64,000 bases of DNA from Aquipuribacter sp. SD81 (GCF_037153975.1 NZ_JBBAYJ010000018.1:1-64000); one strand, 5' to 3'; positions 16,765 through 25,981 are shown, counted from the stretch's first letter. Numbers and translations are program-made. The notes: a model not told the origin generated them from the letters alone.

Positions 16765-18293
16765 GCCTCCGGCGGCGCGGCGTCGAGCTCGCCGGCCAGG
16801 CGCCGCAGCCGGGCGAGCGAGCCGTCCCGGCCCAGCAGCTCCATCGACTCGAACAGGGGCGGCGACACCCGCCGGCCGGTGACGGCGACCCGGACCGGCG
16901 CGAAGGCGAACTTCGGCTTGACGCCCAGGCCGTCCACGAGCGCCGCCCGCAGCGCCGCCTCGATCGAGGCGGTGTCCCACACGGGGACCTCCTCCAGCGC
17001 CGTGAGCGCGGCGTGCAGCACCTGCGGCGCCTCGGGCCGCAGCGCGTCGACGCTGTCGCGGTCCAGCAGCAGCGCGACGTCCGGCACGAAGAGGAAGCCG
17101 AGCATGTCCCGGGCCTGCCCGAGCAGGGTCATGCGCTCCTGCACGAGCGGGGCCGCGGCCTGCAGCAGCTCGGCCTGCCGGGGGGTCGGCGGGTCGTCGA
17201 CGAGGCCACCGAGGTAGGGCACGACCCGGCGCGCGAGCTCGCCGGGCGGCAGCGCCCGCAGGTGCTGGCCGTTGATGGCCTCGGCCTTCGCGACGTCGAA
17301 GCGGGCGGGGTTGGCGTTGACGTCGACGACGTCGAAGGCCTCGACCATCTCCTCCAGCGTGAAGACGTCCCGGTCCTCCGCGAGGCCCCAGCCGAGCAGC
17401 GCGAGGTAGTTGAGCAGCCCCTCGGGCAGGAACCCGCGCTCGCGGTGCAGCAGCAGGTTCGACTCCGGGTCGCGCTTGCTCAGCTTCTTGTTGCCCTCGC
17501 CCATGACGTACGGCAGGTGGCCGAAGCGCGGCGCACCGTGACCGATGCCGACCGCGGCCAGTGCGTCGTACAGCGCGACCTGGCGGGGCGTCGAGCTCAG
17601 CAGGTCCTCCCCGCGCAGCACGTGCGTGATGCCCATGAGGGCGTCGTCGACGGGGTTGACGAGGGTGTAGAGCGGGTCGCCGTTGGCGCGGACGACCGCG
17701 AAGTCCGGCACCGAGCCCTGCGCGAACCGGATCTCGCCGCGCACGAGGTCGTCGACGACGACGTCGGCGTCCGGCATGCGGAAGCGCAGGACGGGCACCC
17801 GGCCCTCGGCGAGGAACGCCTCCCGCGCGCCGTCGGTGAGGTAGCGGTCGTGGTTGTCGTAGCCGAGCTTGGGGTCGCGGCCGGCGTCGCGGTGCCGCTG
17901 CTCGACCTCGGCGGGGGTGGAGAACGACTCGTACAGGTGCCCGGCCTCCACGAGCCGGGCGATCGCGTCGTCGTACAGCGCGCGCCGCTCCGACTGCCGG
18001 TACGGCGCGTGGGGGCCGCCGACCTCCGGGCCCTCGTCCCAGTCCAGGCCGAGCCAGCGAAGGGAGTCCAGCAGCGCGTCGTAGGACTCCCGGGAGTCCC
18101 GCGCGGCGTCGGTGTCCTCGATGCGGAACACGAACGTGCCGCCCGTGTGGCGGGCGTACGCCCAGTTGAACAGCGCCGTGCGGACCAGGCCGACGTGGGG
18201 GCTGCCGGTGGGCGACGGGCAGAAGCGGACGCGGACGGGCACGTCGGCGGCGTGCTCGCCGTGGCGGGCGACCTCGTGCAGCTGCGGGCTCAC
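16761..18293 (-). CDS. gltX: Glutamyl-tRNA synthetase
   Basis: This class I synthetase charges tRNA-Glu and, in organisms without GlnRS, also tRNA-Gln. The 510-residue protein has [12 protein letters not shown] (the HIGH motif region, about 25-36) and the K-L-S-K-R loop at about residue 265. Its GTG overlaps the stop of the FAH-family gene by 4 bases, so the order is FAH-gltX in one operon. Its stop overlaps that of the convergent membrane-protein gene. tRNA-Glu and tRNA-Gln lie 2.4 kb away and gatCAB is also in the window. Confidence 0.97.
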   Translation of the reverse strand: MSPQLHEVARHGEHAADVPVRVRFCPSPTGSPHVGLVRTALFNWAYARHTGGTFVFRIEDTDAARDSRESYDALLDSLRWLGLDWDEGPEVGGPHAPYRQSERRALYDDAIARLVEAGHLYESFSTPAEVEQRHRDAGRDPKLGYDNHDRYLTDGAREAFLAEGRVPVLRFRMPDADVVVDDLVRGEIRFAQGSVPDFAVVRANGDPLYTLVNPVDDALMGITHVLRGEDLLSSTPRQVALYDALAAVGIGHGAPRFGHLPYVMGEGNKKLSKRDPESNLLLHRERGFLPEGLLNYLALLGWGLAEDRDVFTLEEMVEAFDVVDVNANPARFDVAKAEAINGQHLRALPPGELARRVVPYLGGLVDDPPTPRQAELLQAAAPLVQERMTLLGQARDMLGFLFVPDVALLLDRDSVDALRPEAPQVLHAALTALEEVPVWDTASIEAALRAALVDGLGVKPKFAFAPVRVAVTGRRVSPPLFESMELLGRDGSLARLRRLAGELDAAPPEA

Positions 18294-19093
18294 GCGGCAC
18301 CCCCGTCACCGGAGTCGCGGACGGGGTTGCGGAGCACCCCGATGCCCTCGACCTCCACCTCGACGACCTGCCCGTCGCGCAGCGGACCCACCCCGGCGGG
18401 CGTGCCGGTGAGGATGACGTCGCCCGGCAGCAGCGTGAACGCCTCGCTCACGTGGCTCACGAGCCGCACGACGTCGTGCAGCAGCAGGCTCGTGCGGCTG
18501 TCCTGCACGACCTCGCCGTCCACGCGCGTGGTGAGACGCAGGTCCTCGACGGCGAGCTCGTCGGCGGTGACGAGCCACGGCCCGAGCGGGCAGAACGTGT
18601 CGAAGCCCTTGGCGCGCGCCCACTGCAGGTCGCTCCTCTGCAGGTCGCGGGCGGTCACGTCGTTCGCGCACGTGTAGCCGAGGACCACCTCCGGCACACG
18701 GTCCGGCGGCACGTCCTTGCACAGCCGGCCGATGACGACGGCGAGCTCGCCCTCGTAGTGGACCTCCTCCGACTGCCACGGCAGCACGATCGGGTCCATC
18801 GGCCCCACGACCGACGTGTTGGGCTTGAGGAACACCGCGGGCTCGCCGGGGGGCGTGCCGCCGCCCATCTCCTCGACGTGGTCGGCGTAGTTCTTGCCGA
18901 TGCCGACCACCTTGCTGCGCGGGATGACCGGCGCGAGCAGGCGGACGTCGGCGAGCGCGTGGGACTGCCCGGTCCGGGTCGGCTCGACGTACAGCGGGTC
19001 GCCGACGACCTGGTGGACGACCTCCTCGCCGACCTCGCCCTCGACGACGCCGTAGACCGGGTCCTCGCCTGCCGTGTACCTCGCGATGCGCAC
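18290..19093 (-). CDS. Fumarylacetoacetate hydrolase-family protein
   Basis: The 267-residue protein has the FAH fold signatures: [31 protein letters not shown] with the metal-binding E-x-E, and T-G-T-P-A-G-V-G-P near the end. Family members cleave C-C bonds in acylpyruvates or isomerise related dicarboxylates; the substrate here is unknown. Fusion-like overlap with gltX is conserved in actinobacteria and does not by itself suggest a link in function. The GTG at 19093 is preceded by TAGCCT with an 8-base gap. Confidence 0.88.
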   Translation of the reverse strand: MRIARYTAGEDPVYGVVEGEVGEEVVHQVVGDPLYVEPTRTGQSHALADVRLLAPVIPRSKVVGIGKNYADHVEEMGGGTPPGEPAVFLKPNTSVVGPMDPIVLPWQSEEVHYEGELAVVIGRLCKDVPPDRVPEVVLGYTCANDVTARDLQRSDLQWARAKGFDTFCPLGPWLVTADELAVEDLRLTTRVDGEVVQDSRTSLLLHDVVRLVSHVSEAFTLLPGDVILTGTPAGVGPLRDGQVVEVEVEGIGVLRNPVRDSGDGGAA

Positions 19094-19101
19094 GGTCGCC
19101 G

Positions 19102-19136
19102 AGGCTACCGGCGGCCCGCGCGGCCCTGCCTACCCT
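19102..19136. promoter_or_regulatory. Divergent leaderless promoters (FAH gene and gene at 19144)
   Basis: TAGCCT on the minus strand (19102-19107) lies 8 bases from the FAH GTG. TACCCT on the plus strand (19131-19136) lies 7 bases from the GTG at 19144, which decides that start over the GTG at 19138. Confidence 0.5.
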
Positions 19137-19143
19137 GGTGCCC

Positions 19144-20046
19144 GTGCGGGAGGGGACGGTGCTCGACCCGGCGACGTGGACGGCGCTCGCCGACGCGCAC
19201 GCCGCGCGCGCCGACGCGCTGAGCGCCGGGCACCGGGCGCGCCGGGCCCGCGGCGAGGCCCACGCCGTCGAGGACTTCCTGTGGACGTACTACCCGACCC
19301 GGCCGGCGCAGCTGCGCCGCTGGCACCCGGGTGCCGGCACGGCCCTGGCCCCCGGCGACGACGGCCCCGCCCCGCACGCGGCGTGGCGCTGGTACACGAC
19401 CGACGGCGACGGCGTCGTGCGGCTCGACGCCGACGGGTTCCTCTCCGCACGCGGGGACACCGTCCGCTTCGTGCACCGGCTGCTGCGGGCGACCGCCTCG
19501 CGGCCGGCCTTCACCGGCTGCCTCGGCCTGCACGAGTGGGCGATGGTGTACCGGCAGGACGCCGGCGAGGCACTGCGGCACCCGCTGCCGCTGCGCCTGG
19601 GCCAGGCCGGCACCGACGCGGTCGTGGAGTCCCACCCGGTGCGGTGCAGCCACTTCGACGCGTTCCGCTTCTTCACCGCGCCCGCCCGCGGCCTCAACCG
19701 GCTGCAGCCGACGCGGGAGCGGCAGGTGGAGCTCGACCAGCCCGGCTGCCTGCACGCGGCGATGGACTGCCACAAGTGGGCGGCCAAGCTCGGTCCGGCG
19801 GTCCCGGGTGGGCTCGCGCTGGACTGCTTCGCGCTGGCCGGGGAGATCCGGCTGCTCGACATGCAGGCCTCGCCGTACGACCTCACCTCCTACGGCCACG
19901 CCCCGGTGCGCGTGGAGACCGCCGAGGGCAAGGCGGAGTACGTCGCGCGGCAGCGGGAGCTGACGGCCCGGGCGGCGGTCCTGCGCGACCGGCTCGTGGG
20001 GGTGTGCGGCACCCTGCTCGGGCGGGAGGCCGGCCTCAGGTCGTGA
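19144..20046 (+). CDS. Conserved actinobacterial protein of unknown function
   Basis: The 300-residue protein has no motif I can tie to a mechanism. Striking conserved-looking stretches are H-A-V-E-D-F-L-W-T-Y-Y-P-T-R-P (about 40-54), the aromatic L-R-R-W-H-P-G, C-S-H-F-D-A-F-R-F-F and A-A-M-D-C-H-K-W-A. The many His, Cys, Asp and Trp residues suggest a metal or aromatic-ligand site. I recall relatives being labelled 3-methyladenine DNA glycosylase in databases, but I see no helix-hairpin-helix or other glycosylase feature to support that. It overlaps the convergent next gene by 11 bases. Confidence 0.7.
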   Translation: MREGTVLDPATWTALADAHAARADALSAGHRARRARGEAHAVEDFLWTYYPTRPAQLRRWHPGAGTALAPGDDGPAPHAAWRWYTTDGDGVVRLDADGFLSARGDTVRFVHRLLRATASRPAFTGCLGLHEWAMVYRQDAGEALRHPLPLRLGQAGTDAVVESHPVRCSHFDAFRFFTAPARGLNRLQPTRERQVELDQPGCLHAAMDCHKWAAKLGPAVPGGLALDCFALAGEIRLLDMQASPYDLTSYGHAPVRVETAEGKAEYVARQRELTARAAVLRDRLVGVCGTLLGREAGLRS

Positions 20047-20761
20047 CGGCCCGGAGCCGCTCGGCGAGCGCGTGCGCCGCCGCGGCGTCGCCGGAGACGT
20101 CGAGGTCGCCGTGGGGGCGCCCCCACAGCCACAGCAGGAGCGCGCCCGCCCGTGCGCGCACCGTCGCGTCGGCCGGGCCGTGCTCGTCGTGGGGTCCCGC
20201 GGCACCGTCGACGACCGCGAGCGAGGTGGGCTCGGCGCGGACGGTCCACGCGCGCCCGCCCGGCACGCGCAGCACCACGGTGGCGGGCGGACCCGGCTGC
20301 GGCAGGTCCGACCAGTCACCGGCCGCGAAGACGCGGAGCAGCTCGTCGACGCCGTCGGCGGCGAGCGCGTCGTCGGGCTCCGGCTCGAGCCCGGCGGCGA
20401 GCTCGACGTCGACGCGGTGCACGGCCGTCTCGTGCGCCATGCGCCGGGACCAGAAGCCGGCGGTCGCGTCCGTCCCGTCCCACGTCCACGCGGGCGCCGT
20501 CGCACCGGCGGCGCCCAGGACGGCCTGCAGGTGCTCGTGCGCCTCGCGCGGTCCGTCGGCGGGGGGCGGGACGTCGGGCTCGGAGGCGGCGCCGACGCTC
20601 GCCGCGGCGCGCCGGTAGCCCTCCCCGAGGTGGTCGAGCAGGTCCGCGACCGTCCAGTCCGCGCAGGTCGGCACCGCCGCCGACGGGCCCGCGGTCGCCG
20701 CTGCCGCCAGCAGCGCCTCGAGCTCGCGGCGCAGGTGGACGAGGTGCTCCTCGTGCTGCAT
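20036..20761 (-). CDS. Maleylpyruvate isomerase-type (mycothiol-dependent, DinB-like) protein
   Basis: The 241-residue protein begins with an MDMPI_N/DinB four-helix domain: P-T-C-A-D-W-T-V-A-D-L-L-D-H-L-G at about 30-45, and the R-M-A-H-E-T-A-V-H-R-V-D metal-binding segment near residue 110. A C-terminal domain with W-T-V-R-A and L-L-L-W-L-W-G-R follows, as in actinobacterial family members. Known relatives use mycothiol and a metal; this one's substrate is unknown. Leaderless start: TAGCCT at 20768-20773 lies 6 bases from the ATG. Confidence 0.8.
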   Translation of the reverse strand: MQHEEHLVHLRRELEALLAAAATAGPSAAVPTCADWTVADLLDHLGEGYRRAAASVGAASEPDVPPPADGPREAHEHLQAVLGAAGATAPAWTWDGTDATAGFWSRRMAHETAVHRVDVELAAGLEPEPDDALAADGVDELLRVFAAGDWSDLPQPGPPATVVLRVPGGRAWTVRAEPTSLAVVDGAAGPHDEHGPADATVRARAGALLLWLWGRPHGDLDVSGDAAAAHALAERLRAVTT

Positions 20762-20767
20762 CCCGGG

Positions 20768-20773
20768 AGGCTA
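20768..20773 (-). promoter_or_regulatory. -10 box, leaderless start of the DinB-like gene
   Basis: TAGCCT on the minus strand stands 6 bases before the ATG at 20761, just downstream of the AraC-type gene's 3' end. Confidence 0.45.
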
Positions 20774-20786
20774 GCGACGTCCCCGG

Positions 20787-21575
20787 CTACGGGGCCTGCG
20801 CCTCGCGGCGGTAGCCGCTCGGGGTGAGGCCGAGCACGCGCGTGAAGTCGCGCGTGAGGTGGGCGTGGTCGGCGTAGCCGAGCTCGGCCGCGAGGTCGGC
20901 GAGCGGCACGTGCGGGTCGAGGCGGACGCGCTCGGCCGCCTCCTGCAGCCGCCGGCGCCGCAGCAGCGCGGCCGGTGGGAGCCCGACGTGCGTGCGGGCG
21001 AGCCGCTCCAGCGTGCGCGTGGAGACGGCGAGGCGGCGGGCGAGGTCCTCGGGCGTGACGACGGTGCCGTCGCCCTCCGCGAGGTCGAGCATCGCGTTGG
21101 CGCGCCGGCCGTCCTCGTCGACCGGGCCCACCCGCTCCCGCAGCCACGCCGCCAGCAGCGCGCACGCCGCCTCCCGGCGCCGCTCGGGCGGCCGGTCGCC
21201 CGTCATGCAGGCGACCACGCCCGCGTGCAGGTCGGGTGCGGCCACCGGCCGGTAGGCGTCCCGGTCCGCCGACGGGTCGGGAGACAGCGCCGGCACCGCC
21301 GCGGGCCGGAGCAGGGCCCCGACCGCCCACCCGGTCCCCGTGAGGTCGCGGTGGGAGGCCCGGGTCGTCGGGCCGGCGAGACCGACGCCGCCCGGCTCGA
21401 CGACGAGGTTGCACGACGGGTGCGACAGGACGTGCTGCCGGGAGGTGCGGCCCGGCGCGAGGCGCCACTCGGGCACCCAGTACCAGCGGACGAGCGCGGC
21501 GTCGGCGCCCTCGGGCGCGAGCCGGTGCAGCTCGGGCAGACGGGCCGGGTACAGGATGCCGCGGGGAGCGACCAC
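20787..21575 (-). CDS. AraC-family transcriptional regulator
   Basis: The 262-residue protein has a sensor domain (about 1-150, with P-E-W-R-L-A-P-G and H-P-S-C-N-L-V-V-E-P, as in the DUF6597-type N-terminus) and an AraC double helix-turn-helix at about 165-260, with L-A-A-E-L-G-Y-A-D-H-A-H-L-T-R-D-F and the ending G-L-T-P-S-G-Y-R-R. It is divergent from the VOC-family gene at 21657, its most likely target. The GTG at 21575 is preceded by TAGCGT with a 7-base gap. Confidence 0.88.
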   Translation of the reverse strand: MVAPRGILYPARLPELHRLAPEGADAALVRWYWVPEWRLAPGRTSRQHVLSHPSCNLVVEPGGVGLAGPTTRASHRDLTGTGWAVGALLRPAAVPALSPDPSADRDAYRPVAAPDLHAGVVACMTGDRPPERRREAACALLAAWLRERVGPVDEDGRRANAMLDLAEGDGTVVTPEDLARRLAVSTRTLERLARTHVGLPPAALLRRRRLQEAAERVRLDPHVPLADLAAELGYADHAHLTRDFTRVLGLTPSGYRREAQAP

Positions 21576-21582
21576 GGGACGC

Positions 21583-21649
21583 ACGCTAGGACCGGAGGCC
21601 GACCGTGTCGCGCAGGTCCAAGCCGTGCCCGGCGCCGGCTGCCTAGCGT
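21583..21649. promoter_or_regulatory. Divergent leaderless promoters of the AraC and VOC genes
   Basis: TAGCGT occurs on each strand (21583-21588 minus, 21644-21649 plus), each 7 bases from its start codon. The 61-base interval between the two boxes is where an AraC dimer would bind. Confidence 0.5.
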
Positions 21650-21656
21650 CGGCGTC

Positions 21657-22178
21657 ATGAGCGAGCAGACCGGGTCCCCCGTCCGAGCGGCCGACGGGGC
21701 GCACACCACCCGTGGTGTCCCGCACGGCAGCACGAGCCTCACCCCGTTCCTCGTCGTCGCGCCCGCCCGGGAGGCCGTCGACTTCTACGTCGACGTCTTC
21801 GGCGCGCGCGTCGTCGACGTCACCGAGATGGGCGGGGTCGTCGTCCACGCCGAGCTCGACCTCGGCCACGGCCGCCTGCAGCTCGGCGAGCCGAACCCCG
21901 ACTATCACCTCGTGCCCGCCCCCGCCGGGGACGACGACTGCTACTCCCTCGGGCTGTACTGCGAGGACGTCGACGCCGTCGTGGCCCGGGCCGAGGCCGC
22001 GGGCGCCGTGGTCCGGGAGCCGCCGTCGACGTTCGTGTCGGGCGACCACTTCGCGAGCCTGCGCGACCCGTTCGGCGTCCGCTGGTCGGTGATGACCCGG
22101 GTGGAGGACCTGTCGGAGGCCGAGAGCGTCGAGCGGGTGCGGGCGTGGGCGGCGCAGGCGGGCGCCGCGGGCGCCTAG
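21657..22178 (+). CDS. VOC-family (PhnB/glyoxalase-like) protein
   Basis: The 173-residue protein has the paired beta-alpha-beta-beta-beta units of the vicinal oxygen chelate fold: F-L-V-V-A-P-A-R-E-A-V-D-F-Y near residue 35, G-L-Y-C-E-D-V-D-A-V-V in the middle, and the closing R-D-P-F-G-V-R-W-S. The first 25 residues are a flexible extension. Such proteins include antibiotic-resistance and ring-cleavage members, so no substrate is assigned. The neighbouring divergent AraC regulator suggests inducible expression. Confidence 0.8.
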   Translation: MSEQTGSPVRAADGAHTTRGVPHGSTSLTPFLVVAPAREAVDFYVDVFGARVVDVTEMGGVVVHAELDLGHGRLQLGEPNPDYHLVPAPAGDDDCYSLGLYCEDVDAVVARAEAAGAVVREPPSTFVSGDHFASLRDPFGVRWSVMTRVEDLSEAESVERVRAWAAQAGAAGA

Positions 22179-22250
22179 GTTGCAGCCTCGCGCCCGCGTC
22201 GACGGAATGGGTCGCCCCTGACGGCTCCAGACCCCGTCGTCCGGAATCCG

Positions 22251-22460
22251 GACCCGAGGACACCCGTTCCGGCCCTGAGCGTTCGTACCGTCCGGAAACC
22301 GGACCGAGGACCGTCCTGACCGACCCCGCCACGGCCTTGACGTCCGGAATCCGGACCGGAGGATCGCCCGACCGGACCCTCACCGCCCTAGCGACCGTCA
22401 TCCGGACCCGGGAACCGTCCGCTCCGCCCCATACCGGCCCTGCCGTCCGGGATCCTGACT
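22251..22460. repeat. Decayed 51/52-bp tandem array with CCGGAATCCGGAC cores
   Basis: The 374-base gene-free stretch 22179-22552 holds five recognisable cores. CCGGAATCCGGAC occurs exactly at 22251 and 22344, with variants at 22292 (CCGGAAACCGGAC), 22395 (only ATCCGGAC kept) and 22447 (CCGGGATCCTGAC). The last four are 52, 51 and 52 bases apart; the first interval is 41, which fits a 10-base deletion. The period and core match the well-preserved array at 43480-43805. Apart from this I see nothing coding in the gap. Confidence 0.75.
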
Positions 22461-22552
22461 GCAGGGCTTGCGGCGGTCGCGCGAGAGTCCCACCGGAGGC
22501 CCGCGACAGGCCCGCCGAGCGCCGGCGGTGGACCGGCGTCGTCACGGAGCGC

Positions 22553-23188
22553 CTACAGCACCCGGGCGGCGTCGAGCGCGTCCCGCTCGCGCCGGGCGAG
22601 GGCCCGCAGCACGGCCGCGTCGCCGTGGCGGCGCCGGGCGGCCTCCTGCAGCACCTCGACCGCCACGGCCACGGTCGACGGCGGGGCGCCGGGCTCGCAG
22701 CCGAGCGACAGGGCGAGGTCCTCCAGGTGCACCGCGAGCTCGACGCAGCGGGTGCGCAGGTACTCCCCGACGCCCAGCACCTGGTCGCGGCGGTGGCCGA
22801 CCGCGAGCACCTCGTCCGCGGCGGCGTCCGGCAGTGCGGCGGCGAGGTCGTCGACCGCGGCGCGCAGCGACGCGACGAGCGCGTCGTGGCCGTCGGCGGC
22901 GGTGGCCGCGGCCCGCTCCCGCACGCCCGTGTTGAGCGCCGACGAGGGCTCGGCCGCGCCCTCGAGCCCGGCGTAGTACCCGGCGGCGTCGAGGGGGGCC
23001 ACCCCGGCCGGCACCGGCGCGCCGCGGTACGCCTGCACCTGCAGGACGGCGCGGGCGAGGTGCGCGGCGAGCTCCCCGACGCTCATGCCCGCGAGCACCG
23101 ACGCCTCGTCCCAGCGCGCGGCGACCCGCTCGCTCGCGACCAGGCGCAGCGCCGCCCGGGAACCGGCGAGGAAGGCTCGCGAACTCAC
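22553..23188 (-). CDS. Maleylpyruvate isomerase N-terminal-domain (DinB-like) protein
   Basis: The 211-residue protein has the mycothiol-type helical bundle: S-V-G-E-L-A-A-H-L-A-R-A-V-L at about 36-49, and T-R-C-V-E-L-A-V-H-L-E-D near residue 150 carrying the second metal ligand. It is the last gene behind leuB-ilvE-cimA with 24 bases after cimA, so it may be part of that transcript although no role in amino-acid synthesis is evident. The GTG at 23188 lies in a small duplication: the 13-base string CACGCGCGCCCGC occurs twice between 23186 and 23214. Confidence 0.75.
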   Translation of the reverse strand: MSSRAFLAGSRAALRLVASERVAARWDEASVLAGMSVGELAAHLARAVLQVQAYRGAPVPAGVAPLDAAGYYAGLEGAAEPSSALNTGVRERAAATAADGHDALVASLRAAVDDLAAALPDAAADEVLAVGHRRDQVLGVGEYLRTRCVELAVHLEDLALSLGCEPGAPPSTVAVAVEVLQEAARRRHGDAAVLRALARRERDALDAARVL

Positions 23189-23212
23189 GCGCGCCCGCTC
23201 ACGCGCGCCCGC

Positions 23213-24817
23213 TCACGCCCGCGACGGCACGCCGCGGCGCAGCAGGCCGTGCGCGAGCCCGTCGACGAGCGCCTCCCACGAGGCCTCGACGACGTTCGGC
23301 CCGACGCCGACCGTCGTCCACGTCGAGGCGTCGTCGGCGGTCTCCAGCAGCACCCGGGTCACGGCGTCCGTGCCGTGGGACGCGTCGAGGATGCGGACGC
23401 GGAAGTCGACGAGGTCGAGGTGCTCGAGCTCGGGGTAGGTGGGGGTGAGTGCGCTGCGCAGCGCGGCGTCGAGCGCGTTGACGGGGCCGTTGCCCTCCCC
23501 GACCGCGATGCAGCGCTCGCCCTTGAGCACCAGCCGGACCGTCGCCTCCGACAGCGCGCCCCCGTGCGTGCCGCCGGGGCGCATCTCGGTGGTGACGCGC
23601 CAGGAGTCGACGTGGAAGTAGTCGGGCACGCCCTCGCCGCGGCCCTGCTCGCACGCGGTGCGTCGCACGAGGAGCTCGAAGGAGGCGTCGGCCGCCTCGA
23701 AGGTGTACCCCTCGGCCTCGCGCGCCTTGACGGCGTCGGCGACGGCCGTCAGCAGCGCCGGCTCCGAGAGGTCGAGGCCCAGCTCGCGGCCCTTGAGCTC
23801 GATGCTCGAGCGCCCCGCCATCTCCGAGACGAGCATCCGCATGTCGTTGCCGACGGTCCGCGGGTCGATGTGCTGGTACAGGTCGGGGTCGACGCGGATC
23901 GCGCTCGCGTGCAGCCCGGCCTTGTGCGTGAAGGCGCTGGCACCGACGTACGGCTGCCGCGAGTACGGCGGCACGTTGGTGATCTCGCTGACGGCGTGCG
24001 CGATCCGGCTCGCCTCGGCGAGGCCGCCCTCGCGCAGCACGGGCGTGCCCCGCTTGAGCTCGAGGTTCGCCACGACCGTCACGAGGTCCGCGTTGCCGGT
24101 CCGCTCGCCGTAGCCGTTGAGCGTGCCCTGCACCTGCACGGCGCCCGCGTCGACCGCCGCGAGGGTGTTGGCGACCGCGCAGCCGGTGTCGTTGTGGCAG
24201 TGGATGCCCATCGGCGCGCCGACCGCGACGGCCACGTCGGCGACGACGTCGGCGACGACGCCGGGCAGGTGGCCGCCGTTGGTGTCGCACAGCGCGACGG
24301 TCGAGGCGCCCGCCTCCACCGCGGTCCGCAGCACCGCCAGGGCGTAGTCGCGGTCGAGCAGGAAGCCGTCGAAGAAGTGCTCGGCGTCGAGCACGACCTC
24401 GCGGCCCTCGCCCACGAGGAACGCGACGCTGTCGCGCACCATCTCGAGGTTCTCCGCGAGGGTCGTGCGCAGGGCGCGCTCGACGTGGCCGGTGTGGCTC
24501 TTGGCGACGAGGGTGACGACGGGCGCCCGGGAGTCCAGCAGCGCCCGCACCTGCGCGTCGCTCGCCGCCCGCCCGCCGGCCCGGCGGGTCGCGCCGAAGG
24601 CGGCCAGGCGCGCGTGCCGCAGCGTCAGCTCGTCCGCGGCGCGGGCGAAGAACTCCGTGTCCTTGGGGATCGCGCCGGGCCAGCCGCCCTCGATGACGCC
24701 GACGCCGAGGTCGTCGAGGTGCACGGCGATCGCGAGCTTGTCCGCGACCGACAGCGACAGCCCCTCCTGCTGGGCCCCGTCGCGCAGCGTCGTGTCGTAG
24801 ACCTGCACCCCGCTCAC
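23213..24817 (-). CDS. cimA: (R)-citramalate synthase
   Basis: This enzyme condenses pyruvate and acetyl-CoA to citramalate, giving 2-oxobutyrate for isoleucine without threonine. The 534-residue protein opens with D-T-T-L-R-D-G-A-Q (HMGL-like TIM barrel) and carries the metal-binding H-C-H-N-D-T-G-C-A-V-A-N and A-F-T-H-K-A-G-L-H-A-S. A C-terminal LeuA-type regulatory domain follows from about 400. That domain order and length fit CimA better than LeuA or homocitrate synthase. The GTG is 18 bases past the ilvE stop with no ribosome-binding site, pointing to coupled translation. Confidence 0.93.
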   Translation of the reverse strand: MSGVQVYDTTLRDGAQQEGLSLSVADKLAIAVHLDDLGVGVIEGGWPGAIPKDTEFFARAADELTLRHARLAAFGATRRAGGRAASDAQVRALLDSRAPVVTLVAKSHTGHVERALRTTLAENLEMVRDSVAFLVGEGREVVLDAEHFFDGFLLDRDYALAVLRTAVEAGASTVALCDTNGGHLPGVVADVVADVAVAVGAPMGIHCHNDTGCAVANTLAAVDAGAVQVQGTLNGYGERTGNADLVTVVANLELKRGTPVLREGGLAEASRIAHAVSEITNVPPYSRQPYVGASAFTHKAGLHASAIRVDPDLYQHIDPRTVGNDMRMLVSEMAGRSSIELKGRELGLDLSEPALLTAVADAVKAREAEGYTFEAADASFELLVRRTACEQGRGEGVPDYFHVDSWRVTTEMRPGGTHGGALSEATVRLVLKGERCIAVGEGNGPVNALDAALRSALTPTYPELEHLDLVDFRVRILDASHGTDAVTRVLLETADDASTWTTVGVGPNVVEASWEALVDGLAHGLLRRGVPSRA

Positions 24818-24835
24818 GCCACCACCGTCACCACG

Positions 24836-25981
24836 TCATGCCAGCCGGCGCAGCCAGCCGTGGGTGTCCGCCTCGCGGCCGTACTGGATGCCGAGCAGCC
24901 GCTCGCGGACCTGCGTGGTGACCGGGCCCGGCTCGGTGCCCATGACGACCTCGCCGCCGTCCCACGCGAGGCGCCCGAGCGGCGTGACGACCGCGGCCGT
25001 GCCGCACGCGAACACCTCGGTGATCTCGCCGCCCGCGACGCCGTCGCGCCACTCGTCGACCGACACGCGCCGCTCCTCGACCCGGTGCCCGAGCTCCCCG
25101 GCCAGGGTGAGGATGGACGAGCGGGTGACGCCCTCGAGGATGGTGCCGGTCAGGGACGGCGTGACGAGCGTGCCGTCCGCGTGCACGAAGTACAGGTTCA
25201 TGCCGCCCAGCTCCTCGACCCAGCGGTGCTCGGTCGCGTCGAGGAAGCACACCTGGTCGCAGCCGTGGCCGATGGCCTCCTGCTGCGCGGCGAGGCTCGC
25301 GGCGTAGTTGCCGCCGCACTTGGCCTCGCCGGTCCCGCCCGGGGCGGCGCGCGTGTAGTCGGTGGTGAGCCAGATGCTGACCGGGGTCACGCCGCCCGCG
25401 AAGTACGACCCGGCGGGCGAGGCGATGAGGCAGTACGTCACCTCGTGGGCCGGGCGCACCCCGAGGAACGACTCGCTGGCGAACATGAAGGGCCGCAGGT
25501 ACAGGCTCGCCTCGCCGCCGGTCGGCACCCAGTCGGCGTCGGCGCCGACGAGCGCCTCGAGGCTCGCGAGGAACGCGGCCTCGGGCAGCTCCGGCAGCGC
25601 GAGCCGCCGCGCCGAGCGGGCGAAGCGGGCCGCATTCGCCTCGGGGCGGAACGACCACACCGACCCGTCCTCGTGCCGGTACGCCTTGAGGCCCTCGAAC
25701 ACCTCCTGCGCGTAGTGCAGGACCGCCGCGGCCGGGGACAGCGTGATGGGGCCGAAGGCCCGGACGCGCGCGTCGTGCCAGCCGCCGTCGGGGGTCCACG
25801 TCGCGGTGACCATGTGGTCGGTGAAGTGCTTGCCGAACCCCGGCGCCCCGAGGATCTGGGTGCGCTCGTCGTCGCTGCGGCGGACGACGTCCGGGTCCAC
25901 GACGAACTCCAGCGCGGGGGCCTCGTCGAGCGCCCGCTCCATCGCCTGCGGGGTGCCCGTCTGCGTGTCCGTCTGCGTCAT
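24836..25981 (-). CDS. ilvE: Branched-chain amino-acid aminotransferase
   Basis: This enzyme performs the last step of Leu, Ile and Val synthesis, moving an amino group from glutamate. The 381-residue fold-type IV PLP protein has the lysine in G-E-A-K-C-G-G-N-Y-A-A-S, plus Y-A-Q-E-V-F-E-G-L-K-A-Y-R and the phosphate-binding T-G-T-I-L-E-G-V-T-R-S-S. The ATG at 25981 follows a GGGAGG site 7 bases upstream. It lies between leuB and cimA on the same strand and probably in the same transcript. Confidence 0.97.
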   Translation of the reverse strand: MTQTDTQTGTPQAMERALDEAPALEFVVDPDVVRRSDDERTQILGAPGFGKHFTDHMVTATWTPDGGWHDARVRAFGPITLSPAAAVLHYAQEVFEGLKAYRHEDGSVWSFRPEANAARFARSARRLALPELPEAAFLASLEALVGADADWVPTGGEASLYLRPFMFASESFLGVRPAHEVTYCLIASPAGSYFAGGVTPVSIWLTTDYTRAAPGGTGEAKCGGNYAASLAAQQEAIGHGCDQVCFLDATEHRWVEELGGMNLYFVHADGTLVTPSLTGTILEGVTRSSILTLAGELGHRVEERRVSVDEWRDGVAGGEITEVFACGTAAVVTPLGRLAWDGGEVVMGTEPGPVTTQVRERLLGIQYGREADTHGWLRRLA

